Positions 17,470 through 26,710 are shown, counted from the first letter of the stretch. The stretch: DNA of 50,326 nucleotides from CAMQVM01 sp044433365 (GCA_044433365.1 JAWXTR010000006.1:1-50326); one strand, 5' to 3'. Numbers and translations: made by a program. Notes: generated by a model from the letters alone, not told the origin.

Positions 17470-19258
17470 TCGCAATTTTTTAATTAGAATAATAGTAATG
17501 CTTATAGGTGGAATGATTATCACAAAATTATTCTTCCTACAGGTTGTCGACGATAGCTATAAGCTAGGTGCGTCGGCAAATGCTATACGCAAAATGGTAG
17601 ATTATCCACTTCGAGGTGAGATTTTCGACCGAAATGGCGAATATCTTGCACAAAGTCGTGAGGCTTATGATATTATGGTTGTTCCAATCGATATTGTAAG
17701 TTTTGACACCCTTAAACTAGCCTCGATTTTAGAGGTTTCGAAAGAAGATATTGTCAGTGGAATTGCAAAAGCAAAACGGTACTCATATCGTAGCCCTTCG
17801 GTGCTCTTTAAACAGATGCCCAAAGAGATAAAAATGCGACTAGACGAATACACTTTCCCCGGTTTTTTTACCCAATACCGCACAATCCGCTCATATCCAT
17901 TCCATACAGCTGGAAATATCTTAGGTTATATTAGTGAGGTTAATCAGTCGATGATTGAAAACGATAACTACTACCGTGCTGGCGACTATGCTGGTATGAT
18001 AGGTATTGAACGTGCCTATGAAAAGGAGTTAAGGGGCAAAAAAGGAACACGTATGGAGCTTGTCGACGTACATGGAATGCCGCAAGGCTCATATCGTGAT
18101 GGGCTTCTCGACACTCTTCCTGTTTCGGGAGAGTCGCTAGTATCGACCATAGATTGGGAGATTCAAAAGCTAGGCGAAGAGCTTATGCAGGGTAAACGAG
18201 GCTCAATACTTGCTATCGAACCTCAAACAGGCGAAATACTTATGATGGTAAGCTCGCCAACCTACAATCCAGATGATTTGATTGGTAGAAGCCGTTCGAA
18301 AAACTTCTCAAAACTTCTTACCGACAAGGGCAAACCGATGTTTAATCGTGCTGTTATGTCGCCCTACCCTCCTGGCTCCACTTTTAAATTAGCAAATGCA
18401 CTGATTGGACTTCAAGAGGAGGTTATCACAACCGAAAGCCACTTTACATGTTACAACGGCTTTTCGTATGGTAGCCGAAAGCTTGGATGTCATAGCCACG
18501 CTCCAGATACCGACTTTAGCTACTCTATTCAAACCTCGTGTAACGCCTATTACTGCCATGTTTATAAGCGAATACTTGAAAATTCGAAATACGAGAATAT
18601 TGGTGAGGCTTTCACCTCATGGCGTGACCATCTGCTCTCGATGGGTTTTGGTAGAAAGCTTGATTCCGACTTTATCGGGGAGTTAAATGGCTATATTCCC
18701 ACTGCTGAGCGATACGACCAGATATATAATGGTAGGTGGAACGCCTACACTATTATTTCAAACTCTATTGGGCAGGGTGAGATTGGGGTTACACCTTTGC
18801 AACTTGTAAACTTTATCTCATCAATAGCAAACAAAGGATATTACTACGTTCCTCATATAATTAAAAAGATTGGGGAGGATGGTAAGCTGGATGATAGATT
18901 CTACGAGAAGCACTACACCTCTATCGACCACAAACATTACGACCCTGTTGTAGAGGCGATGTGGAAAGCGGTGAATGTATCGGGTACAGCGGTACGATGT
19001 GCTATCCCCGGTCAAGATGTGTGTGGAAAGACAGGAACAGCTCAAAATAGCGGTCGTGACCACTCCACTTTTGCAGCTTTTGCCCCAAAAGATAATCCAA
19101 AAATTGCAATTTCGGCTTATGTCGAAAATGGTGGATTTGGAGCAACAATAGCCTTACCAATCACTAAGCTAATTTTGGAAAAATACCTTACAGGTGAGGT
19201 TCAAAGTACTGCTCTTATGGAGCAGATTAAAGCAATGGAAGTTTATTATAAAAATTAA
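17459..19258 (+). CDS. mrdA: Penicillin-binding protein 2 (elongasome transpeptidase)
   Basis: 599 aa. One N-terminal membrane anchor (FLIRIIVMLIGGMIITKLFFLQ), then the PBP dimerisation domain (RGEIFDRNGEYLAQ). The transpeptidase motifs are S*xxK in PPGSTFKL (~residue 305), SxN-type in QTSCNAYYC, and KTGTAQN near residue 523. Length and context identify the class B PBP2 that works with RodA in lateral wall synthesis. The GTG start overlaps mreD. An ATG further in would cut into the anchor, so GTG is preferred. Confidence 0.93.
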   Translation: MGGNRNFLIRIIVMLIGGMIITKLFFLQVVDDSYKLGASANAIRKMVDYPLRGEIFDRNGEYLAQSREAYDIMVVPIDIVSFDTLKLASILEVSKEDIVSGIAKAKRYSYRSPSVLFKQMPKEIKMRLDEYTFPGFFTQYRTIRSYPFHTAGNILGYISEVNQSMIENDNYYRAGDYAGMIGIERAYEKELRGKKGTRMELVDVHGMPQGSYRDGLLDTLPVSGESLVSTIDWEIQKLGEELMQGKRGSILAIEPQTGEILMMVSSPTYNPDDLIGRSRSKNFSKLLTDKGKPMFNRAVMSPYPPGSTFKLANALIGLQEEVITTESHFTCYNGFSYGSRKLGCHSHAPDTDFSYSIQTSCNAYYCHVYKRILENSKYENIGEAFTSWRDHLLSMGFGRKLDSDFIGELNGYIPTAERYDQIYNGRWNAYTIISNSIGQGEIGVTPLQLVNFISSIANKGYYYVPHIIKKIGEDGKLDDRFYEKHYTSIDHKHYDPVVEAMWKAVNVSGTAVRCAIPGQDVCGKTGTAQNSGRDHSTFAAFAPKDNPKIAISAYVENGGFGATIALPITKLILEKYLTGEVQSTALMEQIKAMEVYYKN

Positions 19259-19327
19259 TAATGCTCAATGCGTAATGCGTAATTAGCAATGCTCAATTAT
19301 GAATTATGAATTATGAATTAAAAATTA
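19258..19327. repeat. AT-rich array between PBP2 gene and rodA
   Basis: Mixture of AATGCGTAATGCG, CTCAATTATG and ATTATGAATT units; fills the whole 69-bp gap up to the rodA start. Confidence 0.75.
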
Positions 19328-20770
19328 ATGGCAGCAAGATATAAAGATAACGAGACAAAAATATTTGGCGGAGTAGATTGGACAGTGGTTCTAATCTATT
19401 TCGCTCTGGTGTTTGCCGGGTTAATTACAATCTTTGCAGCGGTATATAACCCTGAGCACTCTGAGTTTTTTACTATTAAGTATCAACACGGTGCGCAGAT
19501 GGTATGGATTGGTGTTTCGTCGGTTATTGCGCTCTCAATTTTGCTTATCGATGATAGATATATCTTCAACTCCGCCTACATACTCTACGCACTGACGATG
19601 CTCACGCTTGTGGCAGTACTAATATTTGGTACAGAGGTAAACGGTGCTCGGTCGTGGTTTCAGATTGGCTCTTTTAGGCTCCAACCCTCCGAATTTGCGA
19701 AGTTTACGACAGGTTTGGCACTTGCTCGATACATAGGCTCCTACAACTTCAATATTAAGAGAATGAAAGATATTGTGACAGTGTTTGGTATTGCAATGCT
19801 TCCTGCTCTTATTATCGTTGCTCAAAACGACACTGGTTCGGCACTTGTCTATGGCTCATTTATGTTGATGTTCTACCGTGAGGGGTTCTACTCATGGGTT
19901 TATATGGTACTTATAGTGGTAATTTCGCTCTTTATAGCCTCATTTTTATTAGAAAGCTGGATAATTTTGGCTATTCTTCTAATGGTGTTAATAGCTATGG
20001 AAGGGATGAAAAATGGAGAATGGCTCAAAAAATTATCGGTTTTTGCCTCTATTTTGCTTGTTTGGGTGGTAGTAAATGTGGTTTGTGAAATATTTTTTAA
20101 AAACGCTATTGCTCTTGAGTTTACTTTACTTATGTCTATTGCTCTAATTTCTCCATTTTTAATCGTTGAATCGTTAAAAATGGGTAGGCGAGAGATTATT
20201 GGCTATATAACCCTCTTTTTTGCCTCTGCATTTATAGTTTTCTCGGTAGATTACGTCTTTAACAACGTAATGAAAGTACATCAACAAAAGCGTATTTTAG
20301 ATACTTTAGGGCTTGAAAACGACACTCGTGGATGGGGTTATAACGTAAATCAGTCGAAAATTGCTATCGGTTCGGGTGGATTCTTTGGAAAAGGATACCT
20401 TAATGGCACTCAGACAAAATACGACTTTGTGCCAGAGCAGAGTACCGACTTTATCTTCTGTACAGTCGGTGAAGAGTGGGGATTTATAGGTTCTACAGTT
20501 ATTGTAGTGCTATTTTTAATACTTATTTTACGATTAATGCGAATGGGTGATAATCAGCGAGAGGGTTTCAATCGGGTCTACTGCTATTTTGTCGCCTCAG
20601 TTTTACTATTTCATGTGGTTATCAATGTGGGTATGACCATCGGGCTTATGCCTGTTATCGGTATTCCACTACCATTTTTTAGCTACGGCGGCTCATCGTT
20701 AATGTCGTTTACAATACTACTATTTATTGCTGTTCGACTTGATAGTAGAAATAATGAACACCGTATTTAA
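19328..20770 (+). CDS. rodA: SEDS-family peptidoglycan glycosyltransferase RodA
   Basis: 480 aa with about ten membrane helices. SEDS signatures: NGARSWFQIGSFRLQPSEFAKF, AQNDTGSALVYGSFMLMFYREG and the C-terminal GIPLPFFSYGGSSLMSF; PEQSTDFIFCTVGEEWGF is also typical. It polymerises glycan strands with PBP2. At 480 aa it is longer than many RodA proteins because of the extra membrane region at residues ~200-300, usual in Bacteroidetes. FtsW is the alternative, but position after PBP2 favours RodA. Confidence 0.95.
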   Translation: MAARYKDNETKIFGGVDWTVVLIYFALVFAGLITIFAAVYNPEHSEFFTIKYQHGAQMVWIGVSSVIALSILLIDDRYIFNSAYILYALTMLTLVAVLIFGTEVNGARSWFQIGSFRLQPSEFAKFTTGLALARYIGSYNFNIKRMKDIVTVFGIAMLPALIIVAQNDTGSALVYGSFMLMFYREGFYSWVYMVLIVVISLFIASFLLESWIILAILLMVLIAMEGMKNGEWLKKLSVFASILLVWVVVNVVCEIFFKNAIALEFTLLMSIALISPFLIVESLKMGRREIIGYITLFFASAFIVFSVDYVFNNVMKVHQQKRILDTLGLENDTRGWGYNVNQSKIAIGSGGFFGKGYLNGTQTKYDFVPEQSTDFIFCTVGEEWGFIGSTVIVVLFLILILRLMRMGDNQREGFNRVYCYFVASVLLFHVVINVGMTIGLMPVIGIPLPFFSYGGSSLMSFTILLFIAVRLDSRNNEHRI

Positions 20771-20814
20771 TTCATAATTCATAATTCATAATTCATAATT
20801 CATAATTTATAATT
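20769..20814. repeat. AT-rich AATTCAT array between rodA and gpsA
   Basis: About five tandem AATTCAT-type units (7- to 9-bp spacing) between the rodA stop and the gpsA start. Confidence 0.85.
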
Positions 20815-20819
20815 GAATC

Positions 20820-21827
20820 ATGGCTTTTATAATAAATAAGGATGCAAAATGTGCAGTTATCGGCTACGGTAGCTGGGCTACAGCACTAATAAAGATACTT
20901 TTGGAGAACGAAAATGAGGTGTTTTGGCACATCACAAATAGTGAGGTTGCCGACCACATTGCCGACTACTCCAACAACCCCAAATATTTAAGTTCGGTGG
21001 AGTTCGACACCGACAAGCTAGTTATTGACAGCGATATTAACACTATTATTGGTAGTGCTGATATAATTGTGCTTGCAACTCCATCAGCATATCTTGTTCA
21101 AACGCTCGAAAAGCTAACCATCTCGCTCGACGACAAATTTATTATCTCTGCAATCAAAGGAATTATCCCAGATGGTCTACTTACAATTGCAGAATATGTA
21201 AATAGTCACTTTAATCTTCCTTTTAGCCAGATTGGGGTGATTACAGGTCCTTGTCACGCTGAGGAGGTGGCACTTGAAAGATTATCATACCTTAATATTG
21301 TAACTACAAATAATGATAATTGTGAGCTTCTTGCCTCAAAATTCAGATGTAGCTACATCAAAATAAATCTGTTGACCGATATTTACGGAGCAGAGTATGG
21401 AGCAGTAATGAAAAACATCTATGCAATAGCTGTTGGTATGGCTGTAGGTGTTGGTTTTGGCGATAATTTTATGTCGGTATTAATTGCCAATGCCGCCAAC
21501 GAAATCAACCAATTTTTAGATAAATCCTACCCTTATGAGCGCAATACTAGCTGCTCGGCATATCTTGGCGACCTACTAGTGACCTGCTACTCGCAGTTTA
21601 GCCGCAACCGCACCTTTGGGGTGATGATTGGTAAGGGTTATTCGGTGAAAAGTGCGCAGATGGAGATGTCTATGGTTGCCGAGGGGTATCGTGCTGCCGA
21701 CTGTATCGAGCAGATTTGTAGAGAAAAATCGATAGATTTACCTATTGTAGATGCTGTTTATCGTATATTGTATAAACGTGCTTCCGTAAGAATAGAATTT
21801 AAAAAATTAACCAATAAATTATATTAA
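20820..21827 (+). CDS. gpsA: NAD(P)-dependent glycerol-3-phosphate dehydrogenase
   Basis: 335 aa; reduces dihydroxyacetone phosphate to sn-glycerol-3-phosphate for phospholipids. The Rossmann motif is VIGYGSWATAL; VLATPSAYL, GPCHAEEVA and the catalytic-Lys segment GAVMKNIYAIAVGMAVG are present, with TCYSQFSRNRTFGVMIGKG near the C-terminus. Two bases separate it from pgi, suggesting a gpsA-pgi operon. Confidence 0.94.
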   Translation: MAFIINKDAKCAVIGYGSWATALIKILLENENEVFWHITNSEVADHIADYSNNPKYLSSVEFDTDKLVIDSDINTIIGSADIIVLATPSAYLVQTLEKLTISLDDKFIISAIKGIIPDGLLTIAEYVNSHFNLPFSQIGVITGPCHAEEVALERLSYLNIVTTNNDNCELLASKFRCSYIKINLLTDIYGAEYGAVMKNIYAIAVGMAVGVGFGDNFMSVLIANAANEINQFLDKSYPYERNTSCSAYLGDLLVTCYSQFSRNRTFGVMIGKGYSVKSAQMEMSMVAEGYRAADCIEQICREKSIDLPIVDAVYRILYKRASVRIEFKKLTNKLY

Positions 21828-21829
21828 TT

Positions 21830-23176
21830 ATGTCATCATTAGTAAAATTTTCTTCTGCTAAAGTTGAAAACTTTGTCTCTAAAGAGACTATTGCCGCAAT
21901 GGCACCAAAAATGGAGGAGTATAACACTCTACTTCACACAGGTGAGGGTAAAGGTAACGACTTTTTAGGTTGGGTTAACCTTCCATCTTCTATAACTGCC
22001 GACCATCTTAACGATATTGAGGCTGCTGCTGCAACTCTTCGTTCTAAAGCTGAGCTAGTAATCGTTATCGGTATTGGTGGCTCTTATCTTGGAGCTAAAG
22101 CGGTACTTGATGCGCTTTCTAACAACTTCGACACTCTTCAAAAAGAGCGTACAAACCCTATCGTAGTGTTCGCTGGTCAAAATATTAGCGAAGATTATAT
22201 CTACGAACTTATGGAGGTTTCGAAAAACTACGAACTTGGTGCAGTAATTATCTCTAAATCGGGTACTACTACTGAGCCTGCTATCGCTTTCCGTATCATT
22301 AAAGAGGAAATCGAAGCTCGTTATGGTAAAGCCGATGCTGCTTCACGTATCGTAGCTGTTACTGACGCTTCACGTGGTGCACTTCGTACACTTGCTAACA
22401 CTGAGGGTTACACTACTTTCGTAATTCCTGATAATGTTGGTGGTCGTTTTTCAGTTCTTACACCTGTAGGTCTACTTCCTCTTGCTGTTGCTGGCGTTGA
22501 TGTTCGTGCTTTAGTTTCGGGTGCTACTCAAATGGAGCAAGCTACAGATGCTTCTGTAAAATTCGAAGATAACATCTCTGCTCAATATGCTGCTGCTCGT
22601 ACTGCTCTTTACCAAAGCGGTAAAACTATCGAAATTCTTGCCTCTTATGAACCAAAACTTCAAAATATTAATGAGTGGTGGAAACAACTTTACGGTGAAA
22701 GTGAAGGTAAAGAGGGTAAAGGTATTTTCCCTGCAAGTGTAACTTACACTGCCGACCTACACTCAATGGGTCAATATATCCAAGAGGGTATGCGCAACCT
22801 TTTCGAAACAGTTATCACAGTTGAGAAACCAACAAACAGCTTTACTATTAAAGCTAACGACGACAACCTTGACGGTCTTAACTTCCTAGCAGGTAAATCG
22901 CTTACAGAGGTTAACCAATCGGCACAAGCAGGTGTAATGTTAGCTCACGTTGATGGTGGTGTGCCAAATATCTCTGTTTCTATCGAGAAAATCGATGCTG
23001 AGCATATCGGTGCGCTTCTTTACTTCTTCGAAAAAGCTTGTGGAATGAGTGGTTATGCTCTTGAAGTAAACCCATTCGACCAACCAGGCGTTGAGGCTTA
23101 CAAGAAAAATATGTTTGCTCTTCTTGGCAAACCAGGTTTCGAGAAAGAGGGCGAAGAGCTTCGTAAGAGACTTTAA
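21830..23176 (+). CDS. pgi: Glucose-6-phosphate isomerase
   Basis: 448 aa, the short (Bacillus-like) Pgi form. Sugar-phosphate isomerase motifs: VIGIGGSYLGAKAVLDAL, SKSGTTTEPAIAFR, VGGRFSVLTPVGLLPLA and the C-terminal NPFDQPGVEAYK. Interconverts glucose-6-P and fructose-6-P. The compositionally regular, GCT/CTT-rich codon use suggests high expression. Confidence 0.97.
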   Translation: MSSLVKFSSAKVENFVSKETIAAMAPKMEEYNTLLHTGEGKGNDFLGWVNLPSSITADHLNDIEAAAATLRSKAELVIVIGIGGSYLGAKAVLDALSNNFDTLQKERTNPIVVFAGQNISEDYIYELMEVSKNYELGAVIISKSGTTTEPAIAFRIIKEEIEARYGKADAASRIVAVTDASRGALRTLANTEGYTTFVIPDNVGGRFSVLTPVGLLPLAVAGVDVRALVSGATQMEQATDASVKFEDNISAQYAAARTALYQSGKTIEILASYEPKLQNINEWWKQLYGESEGKEGKGIFPASVTYTADLHSMGQYIQEGMRNLFETVITVEKPTNSFTIKANDDNLDGLNFLAGKSLTEVNQSAQAGVMLAHVDGGVPNISVSIEKIDAEHIGALLYFFEKACGMSGYALEVNPFDQPGVEAYKKNMFALLGKPGFEKEGEELRKRL

Positions 23177-23234
23177 TTTAATTCGTAATGCGTAATGCGC
23201 AATTCGTAATGTGTGATATTATAAGCTCAGTCAT

Positions 23235-23345
23235 AGAGACGTAGCCCTGCTACGTCTGTAAAATAACCCCGAATTGTTTTTTAAAAGGTTTTTAGAAAAC
23301 AATTCGGGGTTGTTCTTTAGAAGTAGCAGGGCTACGTCTCTACTG
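23235..23345. repeat. Nested palindrome: hairpin bracketed by REP-like elements
   Basis: REP palindrome AGACGTAGC-CCT-GCTACGTCT at 23237-23257; a perfect 16-bp stem at 23265-23280 / 23296-23311 (core CCCCGAATTGTTTT); then a partial REP copy at 23323-23345. The outer REP sequences are inverted relative to each other, so the whole 110 nt can also fold as one long stem. It probably ends pgi transcription. Confidence 0.75.
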
Positions 23346-23387
23346 CTGGGTGCGTAATTTGATAGTCAAAGTTTGGAATTTACCAAC

Positions 23388-23413
23388 AAAAAAGGCTCCC
23401 CAAATGGAGAGCC
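23388..23413 (-). terminator. Intrinsic terminator of rpsA
   Basis: On the minus strand GGCTCTCC-ATTT-GGGGAGCC is followed by six Ts. Located 37 bp past the rpsA stop. Confidence 0.85.
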
Positions 23414-23449
23414 AAATAATGTATTTAGTTTTTGATAGAATCAAAAATA

Positions 23450-25255
23450 CTATTTACCTTCTAGTTGTGCTTTAAGTTCTGCAAGAGCTTCGATATCACC
23501 TAGAGTAGTTTTTTCAACTGAAGCATTCAGTTTTTTAACCGCTTTTTGAGTTGATTGCTCTTCGTTAGATGAAGCTGGTTTTGCAGCTGGAGCCTCTTTT
23601 CTAGCTGGAGCTTCAGAAGCTTTGATATTAGAAAGAGTGATACGTTTTGTAGCTTTTTGGAACTCAATGATACGTAGCTCTAGTTTGTCACCAACTGCTG
23701 GAGCTGGAGTATTTTTAGAAAGTTGTTTTGCAGGTACAAAACCTTCAACACCATACTCTAAAGTTACAACAAAACCTTTATCGTTGATTTCACTAACAGT
23801 TGCTTCGTGCATAGAATCTACAGTGAAAACAGTTTCGAAGTTATCCCAAGGATTATCTTCAAGTTGTTTGTGACCAAGGCTTAAACGACGGTTTTCTTTG
23901 TCAATTTCAAGAACTACTACATCTATATCAGCACCTTTAGCTGTAAATTCAGCTGGATGTTTGATTTTTTTAGTCCAAGAAAGATCAGAAATGTGGATTA
24001 AACCATCAACACCCTCTTCGATTTCAACAAAAACACCAAAGTTAGTGAAGTTGCGAACTTTTGCAGAGTGTTTTGTACCAACACCAAATTTAGTTTCGAT
24101 TTCAGCCCAAGGATCGTTAGCTAGTTGTTTGATACCAAGCGACATTTTGCGCTCGTTGCGATCAAGTGTAAGGATTACAGCATCGATTTCGTCACCAACT
24201 TTCATAAACTCTTGTGCACTACGTAGGTGTTGCGACCAAGACATTTCGCTTACGTGGATAAGACCTTCAACGCCCGGAGCGATTTCGATAAATGCACCGT
24301 AATCAGCGATAACAACAACTTTACCTTTAACAGTATCACCAACTTTAAGATCTTCAGAAAGTGCATCCCATGGATGAGGAGCAAGTTGTTTAAGACCTAA
24401 AGCGATACGTTTTTTAGCATCATCAAAATCAAGGATAACAACATTGATTTTTTGATCAAGTGTTACAACCTCTTCTGGGTGGTTTACACGACCCCAAGAA
24501 AGGTCAGTGATGTGGATAAGACCATCTACACCGCCAAGGTCGATAAATACACCGTAAGATGTGATGTTTTTAACGATACCCTCAAGAACTTGACCTTTCT
24601 CAAGTTTAGAGATAATATCTTTTTTCTGCTGTTCAAGTTCAGCCTCGATAAGAGCTTTGTGAGAAACAACAACGTTGCGGAACTCTTGGTTGATTTTAAC
24701 AACTTTAAATTCCATAGTTTTGTTAACATATACGTCGTAGTCACGGATAGGTTTAACATCGATTTGAGAACCTGGAAGAAACGCCTCGATACCAAATACG
24801 TCTACAATCATACCACCTTTAGTGCGGCACTTAACAAAACCTTTGATGATTTCGTCATTTTCAAGGGCTGCGTTAACACGATCCCAAGAACGTAGCTGAC
24901 GAGCTTTTTTGTGTGAAAGGATAAGCTGACCTCTTTTATCTTCTGCGCTTTCAACGTAAACTTCAACCTTTTCACCTACTGCAAGTTCAGGGTTGTAACG
25001 AAATTCGCTAACTGCGATAACACCTTCAGATTTGTAACCAATGTTTACAACAACCTCACGTTTGTTAACAGAGATAACTGTACCTTCAAGTACTTCACCT
25101 GATTGAATGTTTGAAAGAGTCTCGTCATATTGACCAGAGATTTCTTCTTTTGTTTTACCACCGTAAAGTGATAGTTCGTTTTCAAATGCGTTCCAATCGA
25201 ACGATTCAATTGGTTGAGATGCGTTTACCATCTCTTTTTCATTTACTTCTGACAT
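23450..25255 (-). CDS. rpsA: 30S ribosomal protein S1
   Basis: 601 aa from the chosen ATG at 25255 (MSEVNEKEMVNASQ). Six S1 RNA-binding repeats are visible, e.g. GEVLEGTVISVNKREVVVNIGYKSEG, GQVLEGIVKNITSYGVFIDLGGVDGLIHITDLSWGR and KHSAKVRNFTNFGVFVEIEEGVDGLIHISDLSW. The C-terminal tail is Ala/Lys/Glu-rich. The reading frame is open upstream to 25375, but that 40-residue extension is written in a repeat element and has no S1 character, so I reject it. S1 loads structured mRNAs on the 30S subunit; weak SD usage in this phylum makes its role notable. Confidence 0.96.
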   Translation of the reverse strand: MSEVNEKEMVNASQPIESFDWNAFENELSLYGGKTKEEISGQYDETLSNIQSGEVLEGTVISVNKREVVVNIGYKSEGVIAVSEFRYNPELAVGEKVEVYVESAEDKRGQLILSHKKARQLRSWDRVNAALENDEIIKGFVKCRTKGGMIVDVFGIEAFLPGSQIDVKPIRDYDVYVNKTMEFKVVKINQEFRNVVVSHKALIEAELEQQKKDIISKLEKGQVLEGIVKNITSYGVFIDLGGVDGLIHITDLSWGRVNHPEEVVTLDQKINVVILDFDDAKKRIALGLKQLAPHPWDALSEDLKVGDTVKGKVVVIADYGAFIEIAPGVEGLIHVSEMSWSQHLRSAQEFMKVGDEIDAVILTLDRNERKMSLGIKQLANDPWAEIETKFGVGTKHSAKVRNFTNFGVFVEIEEGVDGLIHISDLSWTKKIKHPAEFTAKGADIDVVVLEIDKENRRLSLGHKQLEDNPWDNFETVFTVDSMHEATVSEINDKGFVVTLEYGVEGFVPAKQLSKNTPAPAVGDKLELRIIEFQKATKRITLSNIKASEAPARKEAPAAKPASSNEEQSTQKAVKKLNASVEKTTLGDIEALAELKAQLEGK

Positions 25256-25588
25256 AAGAAATAATGGTTTAAGGGGAGTTTTAAATTCTGGATTTTGAGA
25301 GATTTTTTGTTTTAGGGTTTTAGATTTGGATTTTTCAAATATGGGCTGTAGTGGCTCTACCTCCCTTATTTGCAAAATTCAAATATAAAGCCTTAAAACG
25401 GGAAAGCTCCGAAAGCCAGATTTTAAAAGTTCCCTTAAGTGGCACTACTAGCCTATTTTAGCTAAAAAAAGCCCACCTAATTTAAAAAATTAAACATTAT
25501 AGAAGTTTGTTAAAAATCTTAAAAATAGCCTAAAACTACCCTTAAAAATCTTTAAAAAGCCTCTTTATCCTAAGAATCACGTCCTTAG
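25256..25588 (-). promoter_or_regulatory. Long (about 330 nt) rpsA 5' leader
   Basis: Transcription from the promoter at 25595-25626 should start near 25588, leaving about 330 nt before the ATG. The first bases form CCTAAG-N9-CTTAGG (minus strand, near 25588-25568). The leader also carries the 170-bp inverted repeat. S1 autoregulates its own mRNA in other bacteria; a similar role here is an inference. Confidence 0.5.
25269..25438. repeat. 170-bp inverted-repeat element inside the rpsA leader
   Basis: Arms 25269-25291 (TTAAGGGGAGTTTTAAATTC..) and 25416-25438 (..AAAAGTTCCCTTAA) are imperfect reverse complements. A near-identical left end occurs at 30654 and shorter relatives at 45404 and 46834. 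It lies inside the transcribed leader of rpsA and immediately upstream of the start codon. Confidence 0.7.
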
Positions 25589-25594
25589 GCGGCG

Positions 25595-25626
25595 CAAAGA
25601 TATATAAAATATTGTAAATGAACAAA
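25595..25626 (-). promoter_or_regulatory. Bacteroidetes-type promoter for rpsA
   Basis: Minus strand: TTTG (25626-25623), a 20-nt spacer, TATCTTTG (25602-25595). Full consensus match, placed just after the terminator of the upstream gene. Confidence 0.8.
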
Positions 25627-25649
25627 TTTTATATATTTTTTGTGAAATT

Positions 25650-25692
25650 AAAAAGCAGAATATCAAAAAATCTATTTTATTTGATATTCTGC
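25650..25692 (-). terminator. Terminator of the beta-barrel protein gene
   Basis: Stem GCAGAATATCAAA / TTTGATATTCTGC (13 bp, 25655-25667 with 25680-25692) followed on the minus strand by five Ts. Lies 43 bp past the stop of the gene at 25735. Confidence 0.8.
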
Positions 25693-25734
25693 CTGATTTA
25701 CACGTTGCGTACAAAGTCTGTACGTTTTTTGTTA

Positions 25735-26223
25735 TTAAAATTTATAACAAACACCAAGTCCTAGAGTACTAACTCCAAAACCAAGTGATGCTTGTACACC
25801 AAAAGCATCTGAGAAATAGTAGCGAGCACCAACATTTAAACCTAATAATAGGTCGCTATCTGAAACCGAAACACCATCAGTTTTTGCAGAAGCAGAGTTA
25901 ATTCCAAGAATTAAACCTCCCATAAGGTCAAGATTGTTAACACCAGTAAAGTGGTAGTTGGCAGCTGCTCCAAGTAGAAAATTTTTACAACTTACGCCCG
26001 ACTCTTTTTCAGCACCAAAGCCAATAAGACCTCCAACACCAATAGCCATATCGCTATTTATGTCGTAAACACCTCTCTCGTAACCAAGGGTTACAGGAAT
26101 ACCGTAATCGCTACCTACACCTACTGTTGCAGATAGTACATTGTCACCTTTTCCAAAAGTTTGTGCCGAAGCAATTGATACAGTTGTAATTAAAGCAATA
26201 ACAAGTGTTAATAATTTTTTCAT
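25735..26223 (-). CDS. Small outer-membrane beta-barrel protein (porin-like)
   Basis: 162 aa with a clear signal peptide (KKLLTLVIALITTVSIASAQ, cleavage after residue ~20). The mature part alternates Gly-rich beta strands (VLSATVGVGSDYGIPVTLGYERG, NLDLMGGLILGIN, LLLGLNVGARYYFSDAFGVQASLGFG) and ends in a C-terminal Phe, VCYKF, as outer-membrane barrels often do. About eight strands are predicted, similar to OmpW/OmpA-type small barrels. No specific ligand can be proposed. A terminator follows, and a 161-bp hairpin element lies upstream. Confidence 0.78.
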   Translation of the reverse strand: MKKLLTLVIALITTVSIASAQTFGKGDNVLSATVGVGSDYGIPVTLGYERGVYDINSDMAIGVGGLIGFGAEKESGVSCKNFLLGAAANYHFTGVNNLDLMGGLILGINSASAKTDGVSVSDSDLLLGLNVGARYYFSDAFGVQASLGFGVSTLGLGVCYKF

Positions 26224-26301
26224 AGTTTTTAAAATTTATGGGTTTCTAAAATTTATGCTTATGTAAGTTATACTAATAAAGATAAAAATATTTATTAGTA
26301 A

Positions 26302-26462
26302 GTAGGGTAAAATAATTATTGGTGTATTTTTAATAGTGCTATTGGAGATGAGATTTTTTGCTATTGAATCGAAAATATAGTGGTTCTATATTGAGATTTA
26401 ATAGTGAAAAATATCGCTCCAAGAGTGCTATTAAGAATATGGCAATAATTGTTTTACACTAC
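26302..26462 (-). repeat. 161-bp hairpin element, copy 2
   Basis: Complete copy in the opposite orientation to copies 3-5, running from GTAGGG to CACTAC on the plus strand, flanked by TAA on the left and TTA on the right. Nearly identical to copy 3 over its whole length. Lies 78 bp upstream of the beta-barrel gene start. Confidence 0.93.
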
Positions 26463-26549
26463 TTAATTACTATCATAACGCAATACAAATATAGTTTATT
26501 TTTTTAAAGTCTGCTAATTTTAGCTCATTTTCAAAATCTGTTGCCCCCC

Positions 26550-26693
26550 TTAAACAAGCAATTTTTCAATTCGATAAAAGAAAAACGTTATATATTTAAC
26601 ACCTCTAAGACGATGTCTAAAATCTTTAATTTTTGAGTTAAGAGCTTCGGCTCTAGCGTTAAAAATCCAGCGAATTTGCCTAAAAACAATAAC
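26550..26693 (-). pseudogene. C-terminal relic of an ISL3/ISAon1-like transposase
   Basis: The minus strand encodes about 47 residues before a stop at 26550-26552: a segment reading FNARAEALNSKIKDFRHR, then LRGVKYITFFFYRIEKLLV. This matches the conserved end of DDE transposases of the ISL3/ISAon1 type (N-A-R-x-E-x-x-N-x-K-I-K-x-F-R, then R-G-V-x-x-x-x-F-F). The frame is closed upstream by TAG at 26694-26696 and no start or catalytic domain remains. It is a decayed fragment, recognised from memory of the family. Confidence 0.72.
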
Positions 26694-26710
26694 CTAGTGC
26701 TGTTATATTA

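Larger units (their letters stand above)
23177..23449. other. Convergent intergenic region with nested palindromes
   Basis: 273-bp gap between the convergent pgi and rpsA genes. In order: a short AT-rich array, a REP-like palindrome, a strong hairpin, a partial REP copy in the same orientation as the arm's complement, and the rpsA terminator; each is listed separately. Confidence 0.7.

Noticed and set aside
25256..25375. In-frame 40-residue N-terminal extension of ribosomal protein S1
   Set aside because: It is written in an inverted-repeat element and has no S1 character; ATG at 25255 starts a typical S1 N-terminus.
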